Notes under the pieces: generated by a model | What the model was told of the DNA's origin: nothing | The model's input: the letters and a program-made list of their open reading frames with translations, nothing else | The model's database searches: none | Assembly: GCA_017883385.1 (NCBI GenBank) | Contig: JADGNQ010000001.1 | Span: forward strand, 62,001 to 126,000 | DNA length: 64,000 nt | Source of the DNA: Candidatus Sulfotelmatobacter sp. | Lineage (GTDB): Bacteria > Acidobacteriota > Terriglobia > Terriglobales > Acidobacteriaceae | Direction: 5' to 3' | Shown here: piece by piece, positions 16,429 through 25,782 of the stretch | How the letters are laid out: the number at the start of each line of letters is the position of its first letter | Numbering within the stretch: the first letter of the stretch is position 1 | Program-made: the position numbers and the translations under genes

Positions 16429-19257
16429 ATGAAGTCCTGCGGAGGCACCGTGAGTCGTTTTCTCCTTCGTTCTCTGTGTGTTCTGTTGTTGGGACAAGCC
16501 ACGGCTGTTTTTCCGCAAGCCCCAACCGGCGACCGACCACCCGTCATGCTGCCGACCAGCAAAATGCTGACCGTGCCTTCACCTGGGCGAATTGGGAGCA
16601 CGAATAGCTTTCCCGCGACGATGGTGTTGAGTCCGGACGGCCGTTATGCCGCGCTGCTCAATGATGGCTACGGAACGCAAGAGACGCTGGCGCACCAGTC
16701 GATCTCGGTACTCGACTTGAAGAGTGCTCAAATCGTCGAATACCCTGACGCGCGCTTGAGCGATCTGTCGCATCAAAGTTATTTCATCGGGCTGGCATTC
16801 AGCACTGACGGAAAGCATCTTTATGCCTCAGTCGGTTCGCTGTCAGATCCAACAGGAGCAAAGGCCGGCAACACGGGAAATGGCATCGCAGTCTACGGCT
16901 TCGCTGCAGGCAAGGTTACTCCTGAGCGGTTTATTCGGGTTGCGCCGCAGCCACTGTCAACGGGCAAGAAACTTGCGGTCGGATTGAATGCTCCTCCGCA
17001 TACGGCAATTCCGTATCCCGCCGGGCTGGCGGTCATTGCCGATGGCGCCCGCGACAAACTGCTTGTCGCCAACGATCTTTCGGACAACGTTGTGCTGCTC
17101 GATCCCGCGTCAGGAAAAAATCTACAGAGCTTTGATCTCAGCACGAATGATCTCGTGCCTTCGTCGTTCCCCTACACGTGTGTCGCTACGCGCGATGGGC
17201 GGCGGGCGTGGTGCAGTTTGTGGAACGCTTCCCAAGTGGTTGAACTTGATCTGTCAGGCGGGGAGGTAGCTCGCTGGATCAAGCTGAAACAGCCTGCCGA
17301 TCCACTTGCGCCTGGTTCGCATCCGACGGCCATGCTGCTGAGTCCGGATGAGAGCATCCTGTATGTTGCACTGTCGAATGTCGACGAAGTGGCCGTCGTC
17401 GCGACCGCGCGTAGAAATGACGATACCTATTTTTCAACGATCGTACCCGCACAAAAACATTCCGGCGGTTATCCGACAGCATTGGCCCAGTCCTCGGACG
17501 GAAAATATCTATTCGTGGCGGATTCCTCACTGGATGCTGTCGCTGTGTTCGACACAACGCAGCCGAAAGGCGCGGCTTCCAACGTTCTAGAAGCACGCGG
17601 TTTCATCCCCACCGACTGGTACCCCAGCGCCCTTGCCGTTCACGGCGACGACCTGCTCATCGCCACTGCCAAGGGCGAAGGCGCGCGTCCGAACAAGGAG
17701 ATGGGCAAGACAGCATACGAGACCAAGCACCACGATCATCCATATATTCCGACGCTACTGAGAGGATCAATCGCCCGCCTGAACATTCCCTCCACGCTCG
17801 AAAAGCTCCCTCAGTTCACGCAAGTGGTCGAGCACGACAATCTTCTGCACAACGATCCCGGAACCATCGCCTTCGCCGGCGGCAAGAATCCCATCAAGCA
17901 CGTGATCTACGTCATCAAGGAAAACCGTACCTACGACCAGATCCTCGGCGACCTGAAAGTCGGCGACGGCGATCCCTCGCTGAACATGTACGGCTCCGAC
18001 ATCACGCCCAACGAGCACAAGCTCGCCCTGCAGTTCGGCGTGCTCGACAATTTCTACGACAGTGGAGAAGTATCCGGTGACGGGCATCTCTGGTCCACCG
18101 CCGCAATTACGTCGGACTACAACGAGAAGACCTGGCAGATCGCCTATCGCGGCAAGGAACGCACCTACGATTTCCAGGGGCAGGTGGCGGATGAGTATCC
18201 GCTGGAACATAACCAGCCTGACATCGATGATCCATCCACCGGATTCCTCTGGGACAATCTCGCACGCAACCACCTCACCTACCGTGACTACGGCGAATTC
18301 GTGAACGCACAGTGGTGTAACGAAAAACGCAAGGCGGCGAGCCCGAAGCAGGGAACTCCGTCAGGGCAGCAGGCGACTTGTCCGCGCACCGTAATGCAAC
18401 AGGGCGACACGCTGCCGCCGAACGTTGGCGATCCGCACGCCGGGCCGAGTCCGTTTCCGTGGGCGGTGCCGCTCTTCAGCGGAGTGAAGCCCACCAAGGC
18501 CGTCTTGCGTGACCACTTCGATCCGCTCTATCCGGACTTCAACACGGATTATCCCGACCAGCTCCGTGCCGACGAGTTCATGAATGAATTCAGCGCGTAC
18601 GTTCGCGCCCGGGACGCGCACGAGGGGCCCGAGTTTGAGTTGCCGTCGTTCGTGCTGCTGTACCTTCCCGACGATCACACGGGAGGCACGCGCCCCAACT
18701 TGCCCCGCCCCGCGGCCTCCGTCGCAGACAACGACCTGGCCCTCGGGCGCGTAGTCGATGCTGTTTCACACAGTCCCTATTGGGATGACACCGCAATCTT
18801 CGTCCTCGAAGATGATGCCCAGGATGGCGCCGACCACGTTGACGCGCACCGCTCGATCGCTTTCGTGGTCAGCAAATACTCGCCGGGATCGGCAGCTCAA
18901 CCGTATGTAGAGCATCGCTTCTATACCACAGTGAACGTGATCCATACGATGGAGATGCTGCTCGGCCTTCCGCCCATGAATCAAAATGATGCCTACGCAC
19001 CGGTGATGGGACAGTTGTTCTCTGGCACCGGAAATCAACCGGCCTACAAGGCTGATTATCGCAACCTCAAGAATGGGCTGATTTACGAAACCAACAAGCG
19101 CGAGGCTCCGGGCGCGAAAGTATCCTCGAAGATGGATTTCTCGCGTCCTGATGCGGCTGGTGCCGCCCGTCTGAATCGTGTGCTGTGGCGCGAGCAGATG
19201 GGCTCAACGCCAATGCCTGCACCGAAACACACGATCTTTCCCGCAGGCGGCGACTAG
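16429..19257 (+). CDS. Secreted beta-propeller / acid-phosphatase-type phosphoesterase
   Basis: A 942-residue protein: signal peptide (SRFLLRSLCVLLLGQATAVFPQ), a YncE-like beta-propeller over about residues 50-480 with repeated SPDGRYAALLNDG / SSDGKYLFVADSS blades, then a phosphoesterase domain like phospholipase C and acid phosphatases (KHVIYVIKENRTYDQILGD, DNFYDSGEVSGDGHLWS, VLEDDAQDGADHVDAHRS). It probably releases phosphate from organic esters in the periplasm. GTG 16450, with GGAGG four bases upstream, is an alternative start. It follows phoU after a repeat element, consistent with a phosphate scavenging role, though no PHO box was seen before it. Confidence 0.85.
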   Translation: MKSCGGTVSRFLLRSLCVLLLGQATAVFPQAPTGDRPPVMLPTSKMLTVPSPGRIGSTNSFPATMVLSPDGRYAALLNDGYGTQETLAHQSISVLDLKSAQIVEYPDARLSDLSHQSYFIGLAFSTDGKHLYASVGSLSDPTGAKAGNTGNGIAVYGFAAGKVTPERFIRVAPQPLSTGKKLAVGLNAPPHTAIPYPAGLAVIADGARDKLLVANDLSDNVVLLDPASGKNLQSFDLSTNDLVPSSFPYTCVATRDGRRAWCSLWNASQVVELDLSGGEVARWIKLKQPADPLAPGSHPTAMLLSPDESILYVALSNVDEVAVVATARRNDDTYFSTIVPAQKHSGGYPTALAQSSDGKYLFVADSSLDAVAVFDTTQPKGAASNVLEARGFIPTDWYPSALAVHGDDLLIATAKGEGARPNKEMGKTAYETKHHDHPYIPTLLRGSIARLNIPSTLEKLPQFTQVVEHDNLLHNDPGTIAFAGGKNPIKHVIYVIKENRTYDQILGDLKVGDGDPSLNMYGSDITPNEHKLALQFGVLDNFYDSGEVSGDGHLWSTAAITSDYNEKTWQIAYRGKERTYDFQGQVADEYPLEHNQPDIDDPSTGFLWDNLARNHLTYRDYGEFVNAQWCNEKRKAASPKQGTPSGQQATCPRTVMQQGDTLPPNVGDPHAGPSPFPWAVPLFSGVKPTKAVLRDHFDPLYPDFNTDYPDQLRADEFMNEFSAYVRARDAHEGPEFELPSFVLLYLPDDHTGGTRPNLPRPAASVADNDLALGRVVDAVSHSPYWDDTAIFVLEDDAQDGADHVDAHRSIAFVVSKYSPGSAAQPYVEHRFYTTVNVIHTMEMLLGLPPMNQNDAYAPVMGQLFSGTGNQPAYKADYRNLKNGLIYETNKREAPGAKVSSKMDFSRPDAAGAARLNRVLWREQMGSTPMPAPKHTIFPAGGD

Positions 19258-20672
19258 TGGCCTTGAACCCAGTTGAAATCTCCACCGACCAGTTTCGCCG
19301 TCTGGCCGAGCGTGTCACGAAACTGGCTGCGGAATATCTGGAGAACATTGATGCTCGGGTCGTTTCCCCGGCAACGGATGGAGCAGAGACGCTCCGACGG
19401 TTCCGCACCGCAATACCCGAGCAGGGAATCGGAGAAGAAGCCCTGAGCGCCCTGCCGGACGTGATGCGGCTATCTCGAGTGCAGAATGCGCGCTTCTTCG
19501 GCTACGTTCTGGGATCGGGCGAACCTGTCGGCGCCGTGGCCGACCTATTGGCCAGCGTCATCAACCAGAACGTGACCGCGTGGCGCTCGGGGCCAGCGGC
19601 CGCGGTGATCGAGCAGACGGTCGTGGAATGGCTAGCAGAAGCGATCGGCTGCCCTGGTTTTCGCGGGCATCTCACAGGAGGTGGTTCCTCCGCTAATCTG
19701 ATGGGCCTGACTATGGCCCGCGAGATCAAAGCATCTGCCAACGAAAAGGGGGTGGCCTCGGGCGGAGTAGTCTACGCCTCCAACGAGATCCACATGTCCA
19801 TTCCCAAGAGCGTGGCTCTGCTGGGAATTGGACGGGACAATCTGCGGCTCATTGCCACGGACGCCGCGTTCCGCATGATTCCCGAAGAACTCGAAGCACG
19901 AATCCTCGGTGACGAGGCTGCGGGCAAGACGCCGCTCGCCGTGGTGGCTTCGGCCGGCACGGTGAACACCGGCGCGATCGATCCGCTCCGAAAAATCGCA
20001 GAGATCGCCCGCCGGCATGGCGCATGGTTCCACATTGATGGTGCCTATGGTGCATTGGCTGCCATGGCCGATCGGACCAGGTTTGATGGGCTGGAACTGG
20101 CGGACTCGATTTCTCTGGATCCGCACAAATGGCTTTACCAGCCTTTGGACTGCGGCTGCCTTCTCTATCGCTCGTCCGAGGCAGCCCAGACAACTTTCGC
20201 GCACAGCGGCGACTACGCGCGTTCCCTCAGCGCGGATCCAGTGGAAGGATTTGTGTTTTTCGAAGAATCGCTGGAGTTGTCGCGTAGATTCCGAGCTCTG
20301 AAGCTATGGCTGTCGTTGCGTTTCCACGGATTCACCGCGTTTCGCCAGTCGATCGCGAAAGACATGGCCCAAGCTCGCCGCCTAGCCGCCGCGATTCAGC
20401 AGGTACCTGCACTCGAACTGCTGTCGCCGGTGGAACTGAGCGCGGTGTGCTTCCGCCATCGAGGAACGGGCGGGATACCGGACGGAGAACTGGACAGCTT
20501 CAACCTCGCACTGCTGAAGCGCGTTGTCGCCAGCGGGCGAGTCTATCTGTCAAATGCTTCGATTCGAGGCAAGTTCAGTCTCAGAGCTTGCGTTGTAAAC
20601 CATCGGACGAAGGACTCCGATATCGACAGCGTCATTCCAGAAGTGCTGGCGGCGGCAAGGGAACTCGGATAG
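19257..20672 (+). CDS. Pyridoxal-dependent decarboxylase (group II, aromatic amino acid / tyrosine decarboxylase-like)
   Basis: A 471-residue PLP enzyme. The cofactor lysine is Lys291 in DPHKWLYQPLDCGCLLYR, with HIDGAYGALAAM (the PLP-pyridine Asp) and TGGGSSANLMGLTMARE as further family markers. It would decarboxylate an aromatic or related L-amino acid to an amine; the substrate cannot be told. The start GTG overlaps the stop of the phosphoesterase gene by one base (TAGTG), implying coupled translation. The ORF track's longer form runs inside the upstream gene. Confidence 0.88.
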   Translation: MALNPVEISTDQFRRLAERVTKLAAEYLENIDARVVSPATDGAETLRRFRTAIPEQGIGEEALSALPDVMRLSRVQNARFFGYVLGSGEPVGAVADLLASVINQNVTAWRSGPAAAVIEQTVVEWLAEAIGCPGFRGHLTGGGSSANLMGLTMAREIKASANEKGVASGGVVYASNEIHMSIPKSVALLGIGRDNLRLIATDAAFRMIPEELEARILGDEAAGKTPLAVVASAGTVNTGAIDPLRKIAEIARRHGAWFHIDGAYGALAAMADRTRFDGLELADSISLDPHKWLYQPLDCGCLLYRSSEAAQTTFAHSGDYARSLSADPVEGFVFFEESLELSRRFRALKLWLSLRFHGFTAFRQSIAKDMAQARRLAAAIQQVPALELLSPVELSAVCFRHRGTGGIPDGELDSFNLALLKRVVASGRVYLSNASIRGKFSLRACVVNHRTKDSDIDSVIPEVLAAARELG

Positions 20673-20696
20673 GCCCTAGCACGCCGCGCGGCCGCA

Positions 20697-22943
20697 TTAC
20701 TTCAAGTTGACCGACTCCTTCAGTGGCAGACTCTGCGACGACCCACCGACCATGAAGGCGTAGTCTCCCGGGATCAACTGCCACCCGTTTTGCTCGACGT
20801 TGAAGATCGAGAGATACTTCGCGTCCACGTCGACCGTCACTGCCTTGCTCTCTCCGGCATTGAGTTTCACTTTGCTCCAGCCCACGAGCCGTTTCGGAGG
20901 CTCCGCCGCTGCGGCCGGCAGGGATGCGTAAACTTCTGCGACTTCTGCACCGGCGCGACTCCCCGTGTTGGTCACCGTGAAGGTCACACGCGGAGTTTTT
21001 CCCGTCGTCACCTTGAGATTCGAGTAGGAATACGTTGTATAGGAAAGGCCGTATCCAAAGGGGAACAACACTGGTTTCTTTTCCGCGTCGTACCACTTGT
21101 ATCCGACTTTCACGCCTTCGTTGTAGGTGACCTGGAACGCCGTCAGCCCAGCGGCGATCTGCTTCCAAACATCGGGCAAGCGGTAATTCGGAATCGACTC
21201 GGACGGAGGCTGCACGACGGTGGGATGCGGCAAGTCGGCCTCGCTCTTGGGGAACGTGAGAGGTAGCTTCGCACTCGGGTTGACGTCTCCAAAAATGACA
21301 TTCGCGACTGCCTCGGCCCCACGACTGCCCGCGTACCAAGCTTCGAGAACGGCGCTGACCTGGTCTACCCAGGGCATCGTCACGGGACCGCCGCTCTCAA
21401 TCACGACGATCGTGTGCGGGTTTGCCGCAGCGACCTTCGCGATCAGTTCATCTTGATGTTCCGGAAGAGACAGGCTCTCCAGGTCCATCCCCTCGCTCTC
21501 CCACTGGTAGGCGAAAACGATGGCCACATCGGCGGCCTTGGCCAAAGCCGCAGCGGCCGAAGGATCCGCACCTGAGTCGAACTGAACGTTCGCAGCCGGG
21601 GCTTTGGCTCGAATCGACTTCAGAGGCGAAGTGGGGAACCAGATCTTCTCCAGCCATCGTGTCTGGCCCTTGCCCGGCGGCATGATCGCGTTTCCGCCCG
21701 GAGGATCGACCTGCGCCGATCCGCCTCCCGAGATCATTCCCACGTCAGCATGTGGACCGATTACGGCGATGCTGTGGATTTTGGAAGTATCGAGCGGAAG
21801 CTGCACGTGATCATTCTTCAGCAGCACAGTGCTCTGCTCGGCAATCTTCTGCGCCACCTCGAGCCCGCCCACGACGTCAACCACGCTTTTCTGCAGCGGA
21901 TCGTCGATCACCCCTGTGGCGAACATGGCCCGCAGGATCCGGTGAACATGATCATCCAGTTCCGCCACCGGAATCTTGCCAGACTCCACCCCCTTCTTGA
22001 AATCGTCTCCATAGAAAATCCACCCCGGCTGCTCATGATCGAGACCGGCGGCCGAGGCCTTCTCCGCGCTATGCGTGCCTCCCCAATCGGAGAGCACAAA
22101 TCCTTTGAACTTCCAGTCCTTCTTCAAGAGATCGGTGAGCAGGTACTTGTTCTCGCAGGCGTAATCGCCGTTAAGCCGGTTGTAAGAGCACATCACAGCA
22201 GCCGCATCCGATTCCTGCAATCCAATTTCAAACGCGAGCAGGTCGCTCTCGCGGGCAGCGCGCTTGTCGATGTTTATGTTGACCGCATTGCGACCGCTCT
22301 CCTGATCGTTGAGGGCGTAATGCTTGATATCGCCGAGGACATGCTGCGCCTGCAGACCCTTCATCACCGATCCGACCATCTTCCCGGCCAGAACGGGATC
22401 CTCGCCCAGATACTCGAAGGTGCGGCCGTTGCGCGGCTCGCGAGTGAGATTGATGCCGCCACCAAGCGACATGTTGTAGCCCTGAGCGCGCAATTCGCGG
22501 CCGATCAGCGCTCCGTATTCATAGCCAGCATCGAGATCCCAACTCGCGGCGCCAGCCACATCGGCGGGCAAGGCGGTCGAGTAGCGGCCATTCTCGCCGC
22601 TGCTCCGCACTCCGTACGCGGCGTCCGACATCTGGATAGCGGGAATGTCCAGCCGTGGAATGGCTGGCACGTATCCCGCGCCGCCGTTCGAGTGCACGGC
22701 CAGCGGGCTCATCGGGCTGAGCCCCACCATGCCCGTCCCGTGAAGCAGCGAGACCTTCTCGTCCAGCGTCATTTCCTTAACGACCATCGAGGCGCGCTCG
22801 TCGGGAGAGAGGCTGGGATTCATCCAGGGATGCGGCTTGCCGCCAGACTGCGCGACAGCGGACACCAGGAACAGGGTGAAGATCAGGATCGTAAAAGGGA
22901 AAAGCAGGAAGATCGACGGCTGTTTGTCGGATTGCAGGGGCAT
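20697..22943 (-). CDS. Secreted glycoside hydrolase family 3 beta-glucosidase
   Basis: A 748-residue GH3 enzyme with a signal peptide (LLFPFTILIFTLFLVSAVAQ), the N-terminal barrel (GGGINLTREPRNGRTFEYLGEDP; KHYALNDQE), the nucleophile Asp in KGFVLSDWGGTHS, the C-terminal sandwich (HADVGMISGGGSAQVDPPGG) and a fibronectin-type III-like tail (TFTVTNTGSRAGAEVAEVYAS). It cleaves beta-glucosides in the periplasm. GGAGG lies 7 bases before ATG 22943, and a second ATG at 22946 is also possible; the ORF track's start at 23111 is inside the divergent nadE gene. Confidence 0.93.
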   Translation of the reverse strand: MPLQSDKQPSIFLLFPFTILIFTLFLVSAVAQSGGKPHPWMNPSLSPDERASMVVKEMTLDEKVSLLHGTGMVGLSPMSPLAVHSNGGAGYVPAIPRLDIPAIQMSDAAYGVRSSGENGRYSTALPADVAGAASWDLDAGYEYGALIGRELRAQGYNMSLGGGINLTREPRNGRTFEYLGEDPVLAGKMVGSVMKGLQAQHVLGDIKHYALNDQESGRNAVNINIDKRAARESDLLAFEIGLQESDAAAVMCSYNRLNGDYACENKYLLTDLLKKDWKFKGFVLSDWGGTHSAEKASAAGLDHEQPGWIFYGDDFKKGVESGKIPVAELDDHVHRILRAMFATGVIDDPLQKSVVDVVGGLEVAQKIAEQSTVLLKNDHVQLPLDTSKIHSIAVIGPHADVGMISGGGSAQVDPPGGNAIMPPGKGQTRWLEKIWFPTSPLKSIRAKAPAANVQFDSGADPSAAAALAKAADVAIVFAYQWESEGMDLESLSLPEHQDELIAKVAAANPHTIVVIESGGPVTMPWVDQVSAVLEAWYAGSRGAEAVANVIFGDVNPSAKLPLTFPKSEADLPHPTVVQPPSESIPNYRLPDVWKQIAAGLTAFQVTYNEGVKVGYKWYDAEKKPVLFPFGYGLSYTTYSYSNLKVTTGKTPRVTFTVTNTGSRAGAEVAEVYASLPAAAAEPPKRLVGWSKVKLNAGESKAVTVDVDAKYLSIFNVEQNGWQLIPGDYAFMVGGSSQSLPLKESVNLK

Positions 22944-23090
22944 CATCCAACCTCCGGAATTGTGTGCAAAATCGATATTGTAGCAGCTTGCGTCGGCATC
23001 GTCTCGTCGCGCACTTTGGAGAACCTGATTTCCCAACAGCGGTCTCAACCCGGCTGTGCAGGACAGGAGGACCGGCTTTACACTAAAGAT

Positions 23091-24731
23091 GTGAAGATTG
23101 CCCTCGGCCAAATCAATCCCACGGTCGGAGATTTCTCCGGCAACGCCGCCAAGATCATCGATTTCTCGCTGCGGGCTCTGGAGGGTGGCGCCAGACTGAT
23201 TCTGTTTCCCGAACTGTCGGTATCTGGCTATCCGCCACGGGACCTCGTCGAACAGCCTTCATTCGTGGCGCGGAGCCGCGAGACTGTGGAACGGATAGCG
23301 TCGGAAACCCGCGGAATTGCCGTGATCTGCGGGTTGGTTACGCCCGCCCACTCCGACACGGGTAAGGCAGTCATGAACTCCGCAGCCTTGCTCATGGACG
23401 GTAAGGTCGCCTTCGTCCAGTCGAAGATGCTCCTTCCTACCTACGACGTTTTCGACGAGATGCGCAACTTCGCTCCCGCCAAGAGCCAGGAACTGTTCTC
23501 GTTCTGCGGCAATCGCATGGCGCTCACCATATGTGAAGATGCTTGGAATGACAAGCGCTTCTGGCGCAAGCAGTTGTACACCATAGATCCGGTGGAATCC
23601 CTCATTCAGGCGGGCGGAAACTTTGTGCTGAATATTTCGGCCTCGCCGTTCTGGATCGGCAAGCGCGAGTTTCGCCGCGATATGCTGGCCAGCATCGCAC
23701 GCCAGCACAAGGTGCCCGTCGTGCTGGTCAATCAAGTCGGCGGCAACGACAGCCTCGTGTTCGACGGCTCCAGCCTGGTCCTCAATCGCGAGGGGCAGGT
23801 CATCGCGCAGGGCCGCTCCTTCGAAGAAGACCTCGTTTACTTCGATTCCGCCTCCCTTTCGGGAGAGATGCACGAGCAGATTGCCGGGGACGAAGCCAGC
23901 GTGTACTCCGCCTTGGTGCTGGGTACGCGCGATTACATGCACAAGTGCGGATTTCAAAAGGCGATCATCGGCCTGAGTGGTGGCATCGATTCCGCATTGA
24001 CAGCTGTCATCGCGGCAGATGCTGTCGGGCCGGAAAACGTCATTGGTGTCGGCATGCCAGGTCCTTATTCGTCTCCGGGTTCGATCGACGACGCCCGTGC
24101 CTTGGCGAAAAATCTCGGCATCCGATTCGAGTTGCTTTCGATCAATCCCGCCTGCGAAGCCTACCGTCAGACGTTGCAGGGCGTGTTTGCCGGACAGAAA
24201 GAAGATGTGACCGAAGAGAATATCCAGTCGCGGGCACGGGGCACCCTGCTCATGGCGTTGTCGAACAAATTCGGAGCGATCGTACTCTCAACCGGCAACA
24301 AGAGCGAACTGGGAGTAGGCTACTGCACGCTCTACGGTGACATGGTGGGAGGCCTGGCGGTCATTTCTGACGTTCCTAAGACGTTGGTTTATCGCGTGAG
24401 CCAGTACGTGAATTCACGGCGCGCTGTGATTCCGCAAGCCACTCTGGAAAAGCCGCCGTCGGCCGAGTTGCGGCCTGACCAGAAAGACAGCGACTCCCTG
24501 CCGCCCTACGAAATCCTGGACGCCGTACTCGAAGACTACGTCGAAGATTCCCATCCGGCGGACCGTATTGCGTCCGAGCGTGGACTCGACATTGAAGTGG
24601 TGCGGTGCGTCATCCGCATGGTCGACCGCGCCGAATACAAGCGTCAGCAAGCGGCTCCTGGCCTCAAGATCTCTCCCAAGGCCTTCGGCTACGGGCGCCG
24701 TTTCCCGATTGCCGCTAAGTGCGAGGCTTGA
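23091..24731 (+). CDS. nadE: Glutamine-dependent NAD+ synthetase
   Basis: A 546-residue two-domain enzyme. The N-terminal nitrilase-type glutaminase has Glu in LFPELSVSGYPP, Lys in SKMLLPTYDVFDE and Cys in LTICEDAWND. The C-terminal synthetase has the P-loop LSGGIDSALTA and LSTGNKSELGVGYCTLYGD. It makes NAD+ from deamido-NAD+ using glutamine nitrogen. GTG 23091 (VKIALGQINPTVGDF) matches the family N-terminus; 447 upstream codons in the track are antisense to the GH3 gene. No Shine-Dalgarno is well placed; TACACT lies exactly 6 bases before GTG, suggesting a leaderless mRNA. Confidence 0.95.
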   Translation: MKIALGQINPTVGDFSGNAAKIIDFSLRALEGGARLILFPELSVSGYPPRDLVEQPSFVARSRETVERIASETRGIAVICGLVTPAHSDTGKAVMNSAALLMDGKVAFVQSKMLLPTYDVFDEMRNFAPAKSQELFSFCGNRMALTICEDAWNDKRFWRKQLYTIDPVESLIQAGGNFVLNISASPFWIGKREFRRDMLASIARQHKVPVVLVNQVGGNDSLVFDGSSLVLNREGQVIAQGRSFEEDLVYFDSASLSGEMHEQIAGDEASVYSALVLGTRDYMHKCGFQKAIIGLSGGIDSALTAVIAADAVGPENVIGVGMPGPYSSPGSIDDARALAKNLGIRFELLSINPACEAYRQTLQGVFAGQKEDVTEENIQSRARGTLLMALSNKFGAIVLSTGNKSELGVGYCTLYGDMVGGLAVISDVPKTLVYRVSQYVNSRRAVIPQATLEKPPSAELRPDQKDSDSLPPYEILDAVLEDYVEDSHPADRIASERGLDIEVVRCVIRMVDRAEYKRQQAAPGLKISPKAFGYGRRFPIAAKCEA

Positions 24732-24806
24732 AGTATCCTAAGTCTGACGTATCCTGAATGATCGCTTGCCGAAACTCACCAAGACCCTGAACGCGAAAGG
24801 AAGCGC

Positions 24807-25730
24807 ATGCGCAGTTTTCTGAAGTCGATGTTGATCGTTGTGTTAGTGGGCGGTCTGGCCGCAGCCCAGTCAGGTACAGCAAAGCCGTCTGCAGCCAAGT
24901 CCCCCGAGAAGTCCGGAGAAAAGCCTGCGGAGATTGGGTCCGCGAATCTTCCGTCAGAAGCCACGGTTGACGCCTTCCTTAAGCAGCAGTTTGGGTACGA
25001 GGCGGATTTGAGCTGGAAGATCTCCAGCATCAAGCCTTCGCCGGTCGGGGGATTGGCGGAAGTAACCGTCGTGTTGGCGAACCAGCAAGGCCAGCAGTTG
25101 ACCCGCTTCTTCGTTGCTCCCGACGGCGAACATGCTCTGGTCGGCGAAGTGATTCCGTTCGGCGCTCACCCATTTGATCCGGCGAAAAAGCTACTGCAGA
25201 AGGGAATCACTGGCCCGGAGCGCGGCCCCAAGGATGCACTCGTCACGATCGTCGAATTCGGCGACCTGCAGTGTCCGGCCTGCAAAGCGGCGCAGCCCAC
25301 GATCGAAGCACTGGTAGCCGCCGAGCCCAGCGCGCGGTTCGTATTCCAGAATTTTCCGCTGGAAATGCACAATTGGGCGGCGAAGGGTGCGGCCTATGCT
25401 GACTGCGTCGGCCGCGCTTCGAACGATGCGTTCTGGAAATTCATCTCAAAGACCTATGAGACGCAAACTGACATTACCGCCGCGACCGCGGACGAGAAGC
25501 TCACAGCACTCGCCGACGGGGCGGGCGTAAAAGGCGCCGAAATTGCCGCCTGCGCCGCCATGCCTGAGACCAAGGCTCGGGTGGATGCGTCGATCGCCCT
25601 GGGAAAATCTGCGGACGTGACTGGTACACCGACGATCTTCATCAATGGACGCAAGATCGGAAGCTTCGATGCGCGCCTGTCGGATGTGTACAAGAGCCTA
25701 GTCGAGTTCGCGGCGAAACAAGGAAAGTAG
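24807..25730 (+). CDS. Secreted DsbA-like thioredoxin-fold protein
   Basis: A 307-residue protein with signal peptide (SMLIVVLVGGLAAAQ), a Lys/Pro/Ser-rich linker, a roughly 90-residue N-terminal module and a DsbA-type thioredoxin domain. The redox motif is Cys156-Pro-Ala-Cys159 (LQCPACKAAQP), and the cis-proline loop TGTPTIFINGRKIG is intact. It probably oxidises or isomerises disulfides of exported proteins. AAGGAAG precedes the start. The gene converges on the secretin gene, 52 bases apart. Confidence 0.88.
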   Translation: MRSFLKSMLIVVLVGGLAAAQSGTAKPSAAKSPEKSGEKPAEIGSANLPSEATVDAFLKQQFGYEADLSWKISSIKPSPVGGLAEVTVVLANQQGQQLTRFFVAPDGEHALVGEVIPFGAHPFDPAKKLLQKGITGPERGPKDALVTIVEFGDLQCPACKAAQPTIEALVAAEPSARFVFQNFPLEMHNWAAKGAAYADCVGRASNDAFWKFISKTYETQTDITAATADEKLTALADGAGVKGAEIAACAAMPETKARVDASIALGKSADVTGTPTIFINGRKIGSFDARLSDVYKSLVEFAAKQGK

Positions 25731-25782
25731 TCGAGACTCGTCTCTTACCGAAGCCTGAGGTCTGAGATCCGACGCCTCTTGG

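Noticed and set aside
21750-23090. 447 open codons upstream of nadE in the same frame, seeming to give a 993-residue protein
   Set aside because: The extension is antisense to the well-supported GH3 gene and has no family motif; nadE begins at its conserved N-terminus at 23091.
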